A stretch of 64,000 nucleotides of DNA from Lineus longissimus (lineage: Eukaryota > Nemertea > Pilidiophora > Heteronemertea > Lineidae). A model generated the notes under the pieces. It saw nothing but the letters and a program-made list of their open reading frames with translations, ran no database searches and had not been told where the DNA came from. The stretch is from assembly GCF_910592395.1 (NCBI RefSeq), contig NC_088316.1:5580001-5644000 (forward strand), written 5' to 3'. Made by a program: the position numbers and the translations under genes. This document shows positions 1-10,949 of the stretch, in pieces. Positions within the stretch are counted from its first letter, which is position 1. Each line of letters begins with the position of its first letter.

Positions 1-20
1 ACCTAGGGACCGTTGCGTAG

Positions 21-236
21 CAGTCTATCGCCGTGGCATACGCCCACGAAGCTGGGAGATGTACCTTATTCCTAAATGGTGCCCGGGTGAAAAGTATTAC
101 AACTGAATACGCAGACCATGACCTTCAGAGTAATGACCATGTTACTTACGAACTCGGCTATAAGAACGACGGCAACAGCGACTTCTTCAAGGGCAGAATT
201 GGTTACCTTCGCATTATGAGAATGGCGTTTGCCTAA
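21..236 (+). CDS. LamG/jelly-roll lectin-like protein, last exon (5' part outside window)
   Basis: Open reading frame from just after a TAG at 18-20 (which also supplies an AG acceptor) to TAA at 234-236, about 71 residues. The translated stretch has the end-of-domain pattern of LamG / concanavalin-like jelly-roll folds: a 'SIAVAYA' strand, then 'CTLFLNGARV' (the usual 'lYlNGxxv' hairpin), then a final 'GRIGYLRIMRMAFA' strand that ends the protein. An AATAAA at 352-357 fits a short 3' UTR. Upstream exons lie left of the window, so the full architecture is unknown. There is no Met at the exon start, which fits an internal-to-terminal exon. The family call is from pattern only; another beta-sandwich lectin family is possible. 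Confidence 0.6.
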   Translation, partial: QSIAVAYAHEAGRCTLFLNGARVKSITTEYADHDLQSNDHVTYELGYKNDGNSDFFKGRIGYLRIMRMAFA

Positions 237-351
237 TTATGTTGCAAGCATCCAGTTGAATCTTCACAAACAAGGTAATAACGTTATATACATGTATAAC
301 TCAAATATGTGTTCGATTTTCCAAACTCTTCATGTATAATCTTCCAGGATT

Positions 352-357
352 AATAAA
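352..357 (+). terminator. AATAAA polyadenylation signal of the LamG-like gene
   Basis: Canonical hexamer about 115 nt after the TAA of the preceding exon, in AT-rich DNA. It is the only good candidate close to that stop. Confidence 0.55.
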
Positions 358-1394
358 CACAAATTGCGTCATCTGGTCGTTATTGCAATTTTTAAGCATG
401 TGCCGTTACCCAATCGATTCACCCGTACCATATGGAATAGATTTGGGGGAAGGGAATAGATTTCCGGTATATCAATGGAACATACCGTTATTTGGTCGTG
501 GCTAGTGTAATTAAGGACGGTCAGGAGTTACATTACACGAATCTTATGAGAAGGTATCTAATATCATTCGATTGGTCTTGGATCATGGTCATGATTCGAT
601 ACGGACAACAAGCTGATAAAAGCCAACAACAACCGAATATTGCCTATTGTACAGTTGAAGTTATAACTGACGTAGAGGAGCAAAACGTTACCCCCCCCCC
701 CCCCCGCCCCTCTTCCTAGTCCTCTGTAAAAGCCTAAATGCCTAATATGAATGGTGTCGCAAAGACCTCATTTCCCAAAATATCGCCCTGGAAAAGTTTG
801 TATTCCGACTGATTACAGCATGGTTCTGTGTCGGCCATGGCGAAGGCTTGTTCCCCGGATATTCCCTCCCAGGACATTTCAAACTTCTTCATCGGCCAAA
901 GCAGGGTGGCCCCAGGGATCGGCGAATGCGAACGACCCAATTTGTGGGGAAAATCTTTGAAGCTTGTGAGCTGATATAAGCTGATATGGTGTGAAAATGT
1001 CCTTGAAACCACTACCAACCCCTCGTGAAAAAATAAAATTCACTCCGTAAAACGGCACCTGGTCGATGGGAGAATAGGACGGTAGGAGTTTGTGAGATGA
1101 CATCCGCTCGGTGATACAATGTACAGGTGGGGATGGCATTTCAAGGAAATCCTCGTCGCGACTGACTCCAGCCCATACTCAGCTTGCCCTCGGGGGAAAT
1201 GCCGTGCTGGTTCTCAAGGGTGCTAGATAAGATTCTGCAGCACTATTTCCACATTTTAGATTCTAATACCAATTATTTGTATAACGCATAGGGCCTACAT
1301 TGAACACAACACTTGTTTTATACAAATAACAATAGATCATTCGGTCATGCCATCTTGCATGCTTCAGGAGAGAAAAAATTGAGCAGATAGTTCA
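358..1394. other. Intergenic DNA, no supported gene
   Basis: Mostly unique-looking sequence with a 17-nt poly-C run near 691. The block from about 740 to 1220 is less AT-rich and contains short overlapping open frames on both strands, none with a recognisable domain or convincing splice sites. An exon there cannot be excluded. Confidence 0.4.
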
Positions 1395-1998
1395 TTTAAA
1401 GGCCATGACTCCAGGTATTTTGCCAATTCCTGCTGTAAGACGATTTCAAAAGTGCACGTAACAATTCATACAATACAGAAAACCCCATGCAATTTGCTCC
1501 ATCCATTTTGAAGATAAGCCATTAATGTATTTGACAACTAGATTACCTATTAAAATCCGGTTAGAGCCAGGCGGCGGGTTGACCAGAAGTTGTGATGTAG
1601 ATCAGGCTGTTGCCCTACTTGGGAGGACAAATATCAAATAATGCTCTTAAAATTGATGTATGAAGTCTGATTTTGCATTAACTTATACAATATTTAAACT
1701 ATCATAATGTATTTTTAATTCGGAACTTCGATATACCTTATAATAAGGTAATTTATACTATTTGTAGTAAGAAATCCAACATCAACCTGATCTATGTCAG
1801 TAAACCTGCCGCCTGACTTCACTTAGAAACGTAACCAAGGCTGTTACATAACATGTAAACAAAACAGTTAATTTGCTATATCTCTGGACTGGGTGCTTCA
1901 ATTTTGATCCAACTTGATTTAATGCGGTGCTTCAAGTCCAGTCTTTGAGGATTTGTACATGTCATGCAATCATAAAAGCAGGAGTCATGGCCTTTAAA
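1395..1998. mobile_element. Nonautonomous DNA transposon with TTAA-type ends (Kolobok/piggyBac-like MITE)
   Basis: Perfect 18-bp terminal inverted repeats: TTTAAAGGCCATGACTCC at 1395-1412 and its reverse complement at 1981-1998. A TTAA sits at each outer edge (1396-1399 and 1994-1997), so the element proper is probably AGGCCATGACTCC...GGAGTCATGGCCT with a TTAA target duplication. A second, inner pair of diverged inverted segments (about 1567-1612 and 1788-1826, each with GGCGG..GGTT and GATCAGG words) makes it foldback-like. No open frame for a transposase is present. TTAA duplication is known for piggyBac and Kolobok; the superfamily choice is inference. Confidence 0.7.
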
Positions 1999-2374
1999 GA
2001 ATGGTATCGGAAGGAGCCTTCATTATTACTAGATAAATTAGTTAAAAATCATGTGTAGGCCTACATCGGGAGCATGCCATATAGTTATACATAATTCTCC
2101 TACAATTGCATGTATGAACTACGGATAATTATTTGCAGTTAATTGGTACAGAATCCTAATCATAACAATACGATAAGTTAAAAAAAAACTTCTGAAACGC
2201 CTGCTGAGACGATGTTCCGCATTACCAATCTACTACATGTAGAAGGATTCATGATTTATAGAAATATGACTACTCCAATTTCCTCGATGGATCAAATTTA
2301 CTCTTTATGACTGTCATTTGAAGTCGCTTTAATACTGGTACATACATGTAAACCCGCATGGCGAGTTCGCCGCG

Positions 2375-3830
2375 ATGGAGATGGTCGTCGTCACGGAGTT
2401 CACTCCGGATCCCCGCACTGTCGACCCGGCGGTGCTGGTCCTCCGCACTGTATACCTCATCGCCACGAAGTACTCCTGGATTGTCTTCATAACCGCCGGG
2501 ATTTTCGGGAACGCAATGTCAATTTTAATAACTCTACAGAAGGACAATAGGCGAATTTCGACCTGTAATTTCCTGACTGCTCTTGCTTTGGCTGATTCTG
2601 GTGTCCTCGTGGAACAGCTGACTTGGAGGATATTCTTCCATATCTGGGACACGAATCCGCCAACTGTATTGGACATGAAGTGAGTAGGCCACCATGACAA
2701 CAGGCCACCATGACGGATTCATTGTTTCCTTATATATAGTTGTTACCGGTTTTTCTTCGTATATTTCAGATTAATTTGGTACCTAGGTAATGCCTTTGCA
2801 ATCATCTCTGGCTTCTTACTCGCCGAAATGACCATTGATAGACTGATCGTAGTCAGATTCCCGATGGCTGCTCCCAGACACTGCACAACACGCCGTGCCT
2901 GTCTGACCATTGGCGTGACATCCGTTTTGATTTTTGGCATAAATCTTTATACATATGTTTTACCTTCAAATTCATCCCGGATGAAAGAACAGGTAAGGAT
3001 ATGACGGTTTTAACTATTCGATGCCCCCTTCAAAGACAACCCAGCCGACTCTTAACCATGTTAACGTATCAGGTGACCCACAACGTACATGTACCTTGAG
3101 TTCGAAGAACTCGCCAAATGTTTGTAGCTGAATAATTTTTGTTTCCAGGTTGTTCGATCTTGCATTTGTTATTGCGCAATTGGCATGATGTACATTTACT
3201 TATACTTTTGCAGCGGAGCAAATTTAATTCGCTGTCCTTGGTAACCGATCAAACTCTTAGACCACAGTTCCACTAGCTAGAATCTTTCTCGCTGGGTTGA
3301 CCATTGAGAGGCTGTCATCACTTCGAATTTCAGGCCAGGGTATTATGCGCATGACAGTAGAACACGCCCCCGAATTGGAGACACTCGGGAACTCTTCACA
3401 ACTGGCCGTGGGGACCATTCTACCCTTCGTTATCATAATTTTCTGTAATGTGTGGATTGTTAAAGTGCTCCACGCAGCATCGAAGGAAAACAGCAAAATG
3501 GGTGTCAGTAAGGAAGGGCAGAAAACACGAGTGAAGGAGACAGCGTATTTGACAAGAATGCTGATCCTTGTCAGTATTGCTTACGTCATGACGTCCATTC
3601 CCTCTAGGATTTTTGACGTCATCATAGGGATTAAAGAAGTCAAAGATGCCTATAATATGGAGGACGAATACTGGCGCCTACGGTTCTATTGTCAACATTT
3701 CATTTTATTAAATATATGGGAGATGAATTTCGGTATCAACTTTTACCTTTATTGCATAGGAGGCGGCAAAAAATACAGAAATGACGTTAAAAAAAGATTG
3801 GAATATGTGTTATTATGTTCTAAAAAGTAG
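2375..3830 (+). CDS. Class A (rhodopsin-like) G-protein-coupled receptor, three coding exons, 339 residues
   Basis: Exons 2375-2679, 2770-2992 and 3339-3830 join in frame (305+223+492 = 1020 nt). Donors are GTGAGT at 2680 and GTAAGG at 2993; acceptors are TTTCAG before 2770 and GGCCAG before 3339. Exon 1 gives TM1 with a GN pair (GIFGNAMSIL) and TM2 with LALAD. Exon 2 gives TM3 ending in the DRY-position motif IDRL, then TM4. Exon 3 gives TM5, a basic ICL3, TM6 ending in TSIP, and TM7 NFGINFYLYC, where the NPxxY proline is replaced. The layout resembles invertebrate neuropeptide (FMRFamide-type) receptors; the ligand is unknown. Oddities: no Cys at position 3.25 and none in ECL2, so the conserved disulfide is absent. 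A DRY-like in-frame relic lies just upstream of exon 3 (3281-3332). Start: ATG GAG ATG at 2375. Confidence 0.85.
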
Positions 3831-3949
3831 CGGCCGCGAATTGAAGTCATGGGAAAAACATCAGCTGAGGAGTTAGTTCTGTGTTCAATGTTCTAAAAAT
3901 TAGAGCTGAAATCAGAGAAAGAGTCCAAATATGTTAGATTTGTAAACTA

Positions 3950-4216
3950 TGGTGGCTGGGAAAGGACATAAAAAAACATTCTGGCCGGGACTTACAAAAA
4001 CAAAAAACAAAGAAAAAATTCATCTCGGGGAGGACGACTTGCGAAAACGAGGCTGGACTCACTTAACTTTATGAAACGGTTTCGGCGTAATCACCTTACA
4101 TGCACATGTCACGTTTTTTTAGCATGATGCTGATCATACTCCGGTGTAAGTCTTTCCCCGACTTGATAAGTCGTCCCGCCCAGAAAAAAAAATTCGATGT
4201 CCTTTCCCAGCCACCG
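3950..4216. mobile_element. 267-bp MITE with TA target duplication
   Basis: Inverted ends TGGTGGCTGGGAAAGGACAT (from 3950) and ATGTCCTTTCCCAGCCACCG (to 4216) differ only at the outermost bases. A TA dinucleotide flanks each end (3948-3949 and 4217-4218), as in Tc1/mariner-type MITEs. The inner arms continue as TCTGGCCGGGACT and its near complement at 4181-4193. Related TIR words occur alone at about 4418-4434 (CCTAGCCACCGTA) and 19494-19508 (TACGGTGGCTGGGA). No coding capacity. Confidence 0.7.
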
Positions 4217-4849
4217 TAGTAAACTCAGCCAATCAATCGAAATTAAAACGAGTGACTTTTGTGGCATGCGATCGCGTCGCGGCGATTTAAATTGCTCGTT
4301 TTCGGAGGAGGGAATTTGAGCATCGTCATTTGTCTCTAACGAACATGACAGGACAGTATTGATTAACCGTCGATCGATACATTTCAGGAAAAAACACTTT
4401 AATGCTTATGTGATTTCTTTTCCTAGCCACCGTAATTGCTCTTTCCATTTCTAAAAATAACACCAGTTGACAATCGGTAAGATTTAGCGAGAAATCTAAC
4501 ATTTTGTGTATGTGTAAAATATTGTATATATTCGGCCACGTGTGTATTAAGCACATACAGCTATATCTACATGTAGCTTTTTCCAGGGAAGTCTCCGATC
4601 AAGCTACGCCGTGGTGTATATATATATTTATATATCTATGGTATAGCCAAATCAGGAAGTTTCCCGGGTGTTCTCGCCGGTCGGGACCAGGCCCATATCG
4701 TTTATACCATGAATTTGGCTCGATTCCGTCTTTTCAGGGCGTGTCAGGTGGACTGCAAACGAAGCTGGTCAGAGATCGTTAAGATCTTTAATTTGATACC
4801 ATAACAACGAAGATCTGAGGCAATTTTGCCAATTCCTTTGCAAACAGGC

Positions 4850-5335
4850 TGATGAAAAAGTGAAAATAACGCAATATCATCGAAAACAAGTCGCTAATAA
4901 GCAAGATACATGTATTGCACTTTTTCCCTTTTTTAGTTTAGTCGAGAATCTGATCGGACCGAAATTCGTCGTCGGAGTTTATATGACTTAGGGAGTCATG
5001 TGTACCGAATTTCATGTTCATAGCTTTAGTGGTTAAGAAACGTGCCATGGTTACACTCAAATGTCCAATTTACGCCATGACCTCTATGACCTTGAAAATT
5101 AGGTCAAATCAAAATCACGTATCAAAATCAAATCAAAATCACGTATGATAGGTGATGTATCCTACATGCACCATAAATTTTTTTTATCGAAAACGAATCT
5201 CTGATTAGAAAGATATCACCCTTTCTAGGTTTCCACATTTGGCCCCCTGGTGACCAAGTCTGGAAGCAGAGCGGACCGAAATTCTGTGTTAGAGATCACC
5301 TGACCTGACCTCTGTACAAAGTTTCAAGTTCATAG
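4850..5335 (-). repeat. Partial copy of an interspersed repeat family (same as 54348-55460 and 24466-25620)
   Basis: Shares with the other two copies the words for 'CATGTGTACCGAATTTCATG', 'GGTTAAGAAACGTGCCATGG', 'CAATTTACGCCATGACCTCT' and 'TTGGCCCCCTGGTGACCAAG', in the opposite orientation to 54348-55460. Each family copy is itself built of tandem ~290-nt sub-units. Boundaries here are approximate. No coding frame. Confidence 0.6.
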
Positions 5336-5867
5336 CTGTATAATAAGCAAGAGGATTCTGTCCCGCTGCAACGCGTCCAGTGAATTAGCGCCAGAAACAG
5401 ATGACGATGGAATCCGGAACTACTTTCAACTGGTGACACTATTTGTTGTACTACATGTACGGGTGTTTTCTGATATTGATGACTATGAAGCATATAAATG
5501 ACAACAATTTTGATGTTTACATAGCACTAAATCCAACCATGCGGAGTCTTTCAGATAGACTCTGATCCAGCCAGCTGGTTTCAGTCATCGCTCACAACCC
5601 TGGCCTCGGTTGTTATTAGCCCAGGTATGTAATCATTGATATCCTGTAACGAGAGCCTCGGTTTTAACGCAAAAGGACCGCTTTTTGTCGCAAGCAAAAG
5701 AGGCATAGAAATAAAAGTCATTGAGTTTTTGAAAACGCACTTGCAAGGCATGCAGCAAACTGCCGCGCCATTAGCCGCGTGGATAAAAGTGTTCTTTTCC
5801 AGCCTCGCATTGGTTAGAAAATCTATTTGTGTGAAATGTGAAAAGGATATCCTTCATCTTACTTCAA

Positions 5868-6010
5868 TATTAGAGAGTTTTCGCAAATCTCCCGAAACGA
5901 CGACGTGAACCCCTACATGTATCACATTGTTTGACCTCTTGATAACGAAGTCGAACAATGGGGTAGGAGTTAATCTGGATATTTTGGGGCTTTGCGAAAA
6001 CTCCCTAATA
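5868..6010. mobile_element. 143-bp short inverted-repeat element (MITE)
   Basis: Ends TATTAGAGAGTTTTCGCAAA (5868-5887) and TTTGCGAAAACTCCCTAATA (5991-6010) are inverted repeats of 20 nt with one mismatch. The right half, including 'GACCTCTTGATAACGAAGTCGAACAATGG', is matched again near 26936-27000, showing that this is a dispersed family. No open frame of note. Confidence 0.6.
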
Positions 6011-7846
6011 GGTCTAACACGACAGCTGTGATTATATTCGAGTACCCCTTGATTACAATGTACCACTGCACAGTGTATAACGCACTGTGCCTCATTTTGG
6101 AGGTATCGGTAATGGTTAGGCGACCCTAGCCGATTGAATTGGTGCAAAATAAAGAAGCTGTCAAAGAGGCAGTCCTAGTCTCATTTCGATTTCTAGTTTA
6201 GGGTGTTTGAGAATAGAAATCAATACCTCACTGTTAGTAGGTGGCCAAACACAGCTTGGAGCTGTCATTTTGCCCAAAACCTCCGCTAGGCGCCTCGTGT
6301 TTGGCCTACATTTTAGCTTCATCCTCGCCGTTTTGGTGAGACGACCAATACCTCCAGTTTGGTATCAATTGCTTAAGCCTACACGTAACACAATCATCCT
6401 TACTGTATCACACTATGAGATTTACATGATGTTCGATCGACGAAATTGGACTCCCGAAGACAAAGTCACATTCATTCAGGAAGGCTAGGCTGATCGATGA
6501 CGCGATTCGATTGGAGAGGCTAGGCGTGAGTGCGTCCACTGAATATAAGACCCGGGGGCTTGACAACTGTGATTTCGGACACAGCCGCACTCTACCAATC
6601 GACAAAGCATTCAAATAGTCGTTTGAATGAGATCTGTGGGGAGATTTTATCATATCAATAAGAGCATATGTGCCTATCGTTAAGTATACTTATTATCATT
6701 CTGCCTGCAGTGGTATTAGCTGGATTAGCGGGCGACTTCCATTGAGTAAACCGCTGTTGATGTTTACACGGAGGTGACGCTGTGGGTTGACAGGTCTGGG
6801 TATAAACGGCAACAGTGGCGATGAGCTTCCGCAAGGATAAAACAAGCATTTTGCCTGCACGTAAGCATTAGGAACGCACTATTGACTCTGGATTATTATC
6901 AAATGGTTGTGGATATTTTGGATTAGGCAAATCTTATCCTTGAAGACGTTTCAACGGAAAGGAAGGTCCTTCGCAACGTTCAGGTACGCGAATTCAAAAT
7001 AAATTGTGTACATAATGGTTGGCATAGTTAACAATAAGGGCCTAGTTAAATTCTTTGCTTGCATCAACAATACATCAGACATTAGAACTTCTGTGGAAAG
7101 ACGGGAGAAGAAATAAGTGGATACCATTTACATTTTAATGTGTGAAATTTTAATGTGTAAAATTCCTTTTTGCCACTAGTGACAGCGTTGTCAGCCGTCG
7201 CCGAAGAATCATAAATCTTTAGGGAAAGTCCTGGCCAGCAGATCTAAACTACAAACTGAGGATAAACGCTTCTTTTTATTTGTCTGATTCAAACTATCGT
7301 ATCAACAATTGTCTGATTGACCATTGATATTCAAAGAAGGTTAGTCCACTAGATCTGTACAAACTTTGGATAAACCACATGGATGGCCAATATCGATAAA
7401 CTAACTCAACTAAGACATTTCCTCTAAGGCAGCTCGGTTGTAATTCTTTGGATTTGCGTACGCATGTAACGTTCAAAACAGTTTCTGAGAGTGAAATCAC
7501 AAAAGCTGATGACCAACAGTTCTTGATCACAAACCAATTTGGATGTGTTAACTTTGACAACCTCTCTAGCATTTGACTCGAGCGTTAACAAAACTTCTGA
7601 TCTTCTTCAACCAGACCGAGTCATGTTGACTTTGGAGTACATAAAAAAGTGCCGTTGAATATTTAGGCTAAAAGGAAGTAAGGCGTAACCTCAGCTGATT
7701 AAACTGTGTGACATCGAACTTGGCGAGACGAACATAACCTAATTAGGTTGAGAACTAAAGGCGACAAAGATTGGTCTATTCATTGAAAAGGATATTATCT
7801 GTGTCTTTTTACCTGCTAACATTTTTCTTAGACGAAATTAGCCAAA
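6011..7846. other. Intergenic/5'-leader DNA upstream of the 7847 gene
   Basis: No protein domain recognised. A plausible non-coding first exon of the next gene ends at 6980 with CAG|GTACGC, and an acceptor TTTTTCTTAG lies at about 7822-7831, 15 nt before the ATG at 7847. That would make a ~0.85 kb 5'-UTR intron; it is inference from splice signals only. Confidence 0.3.
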
Positions 7847-8668
7847 ATGCCAACACGTCCAGTATTCCAAGTAACGGAGACACTGCCGGAGATTCACGAA
7901 CGCAAGGCGCCTAATGGCGATGACGCACCGCAGAAGGTAAGCGTGTCGTCAGCCGGTAATGGCGAAGAAGAGACAACAAGCCAGCCAGGGAGCAGACGAG
8001 ATTCTTTGGTAAGGTCAAGGAAGTCTTCGTTTCGGATGTTCAGCACGGCGACCCCGCGCGGGAGCAGTATCCAAGGAACGCCGGGTCTCAGCCTCCTCAC
8101 AGCAGGGCGACGCCAATCCATTCGCCATATCACAAAAGGTCGCGCTAGGGCAAACTCACTGGAAGAAGAGAGGATAGACCTTCCGCAGCAGCCGCGATTC
8201 CTATCACTGCTTTCACCAGAGGCCCAATACTCTGCTATGAAATGCTACGAGGACATCATCTACTCTGAAATCACGGAACTGTACCCCGAGTACCAACACG
8301 TTGTGCAGCGTTGCCCGTCTCCTGATAACGTATCCCGTCTTGCCATCAAGTCTGCGGGAGACATTGAGGGGGAAAAGGAGCCCAAACAAGAGGAGAGTCA
8401 CGCGCTCATTACCGCAATCTCCAGTAAAGTCATTCCCTACGGACGATCACACACCGACATGAGTCACAATAGACTACCCCAAATTAGTAAAGAAAAACGG
8501 CTTCTGATGACGTATCGCTTTCAATCGGCCATGGACATCTTGGATAATATTCGGCATAAAACTGGCCATCTGATCACGTCAGGCCGCCCAGCAGCCAAAG
8601 CCATGGACCCTATTCACTATTTTAATGTCTGGAACAGCCACTGGGGAAAGGAATTTGAAATCTATTAG
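7847..8668 (+). CDS. Uncharacterised 273-residue intracellular protein
   Basis: Single open frame from ATG (context gccaaaATGcc) to TAG. A splice-acceptor-like TTTTTCTTAG lies just upstream, so the coding region probably sits in one downstream exon after a non-coding leader exon. Residues ~1-105 are low-complexity, Ser/Arg/Gly-rich and probably disordered, with basophilic-kinase-like motifs (RRDS, RKSS, RRQS). Residues ~120-273 look folded (LSLLSPEAQYSAMKCYEDIIYSEI, then a C-terminal 'HYFNVWNSHWGKEFEIY'). No signal peptide or membrane segment. Codon-rich, GC-balanced sequence and the strong start context favour a real gene. I do not recognise the family. An AATAAA at 9275-9280 is a possible polyA signal beyond a small transposon remnant. 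Confidence 0.7.
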   Translation: MPTRPVFQVTETLPEIHERKAPNGDDAPQKVSVSSAGNGEEETTSQPGSRRDSLVRSRKSSFRMFSTATPRGSSIQGTPGLSLLTAGRRQSIRHITKGRARANSLEEERIDLPQQPRFLSLLSPEAQYSAMKCYEDIIYSEITELYPEYQHVVQRCPSPDNVSRLAIKSAGDIEGEKEPKQEESHALITAISSKVIPYGRSHTDMSHNRLPQISKEKRLLMTYRFQSAMDILDNIRHKTGHLITSGRPAAKAMDPIHYFNVWNSHWGKEFEIY

Positions 8669-8968
8669 TGCCTTTTGTGCATGCATTATATATGTATAAT
8701 ATAATCAATGTCTCCGGTTTCATTCGCCATTTTGTGTCTGTCTCTCCTATTGAATGAGCGTTGGTCTTGATTAGTGTTACAGGCAATAGCGGATTAGAAA
8801 CTGCACAACAATATAAGCTAACTAATATACACGGAGTGTTGAAGGTAATGATTTCTGTGGGTATGCTTTCCCCAGAAATGATGAAAAGCAGACCTCGGCA
8901 ATTCGTCTTCAGGTATGTGATTTGGGTATGAACTACACGTAATCGCCATTTCGAAGGTATCAGATATG

Positions 8969-9247
8969 TACACTCATGGTCAAAAGTTTATGGACACCAG
9001 TTTTCCACAATCCCTAGTATTCCCTGGTCAAGTCCGCGAGTTGGGTAGCCTTAACATGAACTTATCGAAAATCTGCTATTACGAAAAAGTGCGAGGATGT
9101 GAAGATCATATATCGCTTTTCAAAAACTTTAAAATGGGTGATAAAAGATAAAAGAACTGCCTCGCGCGTTTTGAAAAACTACTTTTTCTAAACGGCAGTT
9201 TTTTTATTATTGGCAACACGTGTCTGTGAATACTTATGTCAGTGCGC
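8969..9247. mobile_element. Probable Tc1/mariner-type MITE remnant
   Basis: A left end CACTCATGGTCAAAAGTTTATGGACACC follows a TA at 8969-8970 and has the typical look of Tc1-family ends ('caaaagtttatggacacc'). A diverged inverted counterpart, GTGTCTGTGAATACTTATGTCAGTG, ends near 9245. The right TA is not preserved. No transposase frame. Confidence 0.4.
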
Positions 9248-9280
9248 CAGAACTATGTCAAAGGGATCGGATTGAATAAA

Positions 9281-10910
9281 GACTTATTGATAGAGGTCTA
9301 ATGGTTCGCACCATACAGGGACATCTGAATTTATCAGGCCGATTTATCAGCGATGTGCGACAATGCTGACAGACATGATAGATCGACATAGATTTCACTT
9401 GGGTAGACTATGAATGAGCAACTGTCATAAGTCAAGATTATGGTTTTCAGACAGGACATTGGTCTTTCTACACGCATTTCTTTTTTGGCCTGGTGTTGTA
9501 CATGTATCTGTCGATTGAAGTATCGGTAAATTGGGTATGGACAATTATTGATAGCTTTGTGTGACGTATATGATTTCGACCTGTAATACTGAGGCCAGGT
9601 GTGAAAAACCAAGATTATGAGGGTCAAAGTTAGATGACGCCAAATCACACTACAGATTTTAATTAGCAAGAGCGAATCTCTCTCAGAATTAAATTGTGTC
9701 AAATTATCAACACAACACAGAGGATAAGTCAAGCAAAATAATGACCAAACCAAGCGTTTGCTCTGTATTTTAAGGTGAATTCCTCCCAAAAAGCGTGATG
9801 AGTGGGTTTTTTTGCGTCACATGACTACGGGAACATCTAGGCGCCATTTTGGTTTATCGACAAAAGCGCCGCGCAAACGAGTGATTCTTGTCACTCGCGG
9901 CGAAATGTCAAATGTCTCTCGTCTGTGGGTGAAGCCGGTGTAAGAGTTTTAAGTATCCAAGAATAATCAATTGTCCGGGGAACTAATATGCGCTTTGATT
10001 TGAGAACTATTGACAGCCATGGCCTCTATGGAACCATATACATTGTACATGTACCATAATCCGTCAGAATCGGGCACGACATATCCAGCGGACCAGGACA
10101 TTTTCTTCTGCTACTTCATTGTTTTCTTTTAAAAAGCGGTTCTCAAGCGGTTATGGTTGCCACGAAAACGAGGCACAGTGCTCTCGCACTGTAAAATGCT
10201 GTAAACAATCATAAATTAAATGATCTCTTGCAAGCAATGTGTTTTCGTATTCGAAGGACGAAACAGTGGTGATCCTTCCCAGGGTTGAGGCCAGACAGGA
10301 ACCTCCTGACAAATCCCGGCCGGCGCTCCAAACACCGATCTCCATATCATATTTCGAAATATCGAGCGTGGTCGAGAAAATGTTCACCTTCCAAGTTCAT
10401 TTATCAACTCAATCAATTTCGCAATCAGCAATATCGATATCAAAGTGCAATTATAAATAGAACCAGTTTATGAAATGCCCGAGAAATATTGACATCCGTC
10501 AGGCCAGGCTGTATTTCTTATTGCATTGTTGGCGCCAACATTTGCGAAGGAACTGACCAAATGTTGATCCGGCTGGGTTATTTTTAGACATAATAACAGA
10601 AATTAATAACCGTACAACTTTGATTAATGTCAGTTTGCAATGAATCTATTAAGCAGTCTCTCGATCATGCCAGCATTACATGTTTAACCACTCAGCCCAT
10701 AAAACGTTCGTGATCCATCGCCCTGCTGGGCTAGTTTTAATTTGATTGATGTTAAAATGCGAAAGTGTATATAACTGTAAATGAAAATTATTAAAAAGAA
10801 AGCAGGAGTTAATATTCGTCTTATTTCTTTTACTTCACTCAACAAGAGTTGTGGAAAGTAGCAATTTTATGTGTTGCTTGTTTTATTGCCAAATCAGAAA
10901 CAATCAATTC
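9281..10910. other. Gene-free stretch
   Basis: AT-rich sequence with only short random frames on either strand. No splice-framed exon, RNA gene or clear repeat recognised. Confidence 0.4.
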
Positions 10911-10949
10911 TGCTTCAGGGAGGCATGAGCTTCATGCCTCCCTGAAGCA
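10911..10949. repeat. Perfect 18-bp hairpin palindrome
   Basis: TGCTTCAGGGAGGCATGA, a 3-nt loop GCT, then the exact reverse complement. The stem is short and perfect, with no flanking TIR or target duplication and no T-run, so it is neither a bacterial-type terminator nor an obvious transposon. Confidence 0.8.

Noticed and set aside
492-719. 75-codon open frame ending in a Pro run
   Set aside because: The Pro run is the translation of a poly-C tract; no domain, signal peptide or splice support.
5636-5908. 90-codon open frame
   Set aside because: Overlaps the left end of the 143-bp MITE and has no recognisable family.
9334-9789. 151-codon minus-strand frame
   Set aside because: Composition looks random (no domain, mixed hydrophobic and Cys scatter) and the DNA is AT-rich intergenic; not supported without homology.
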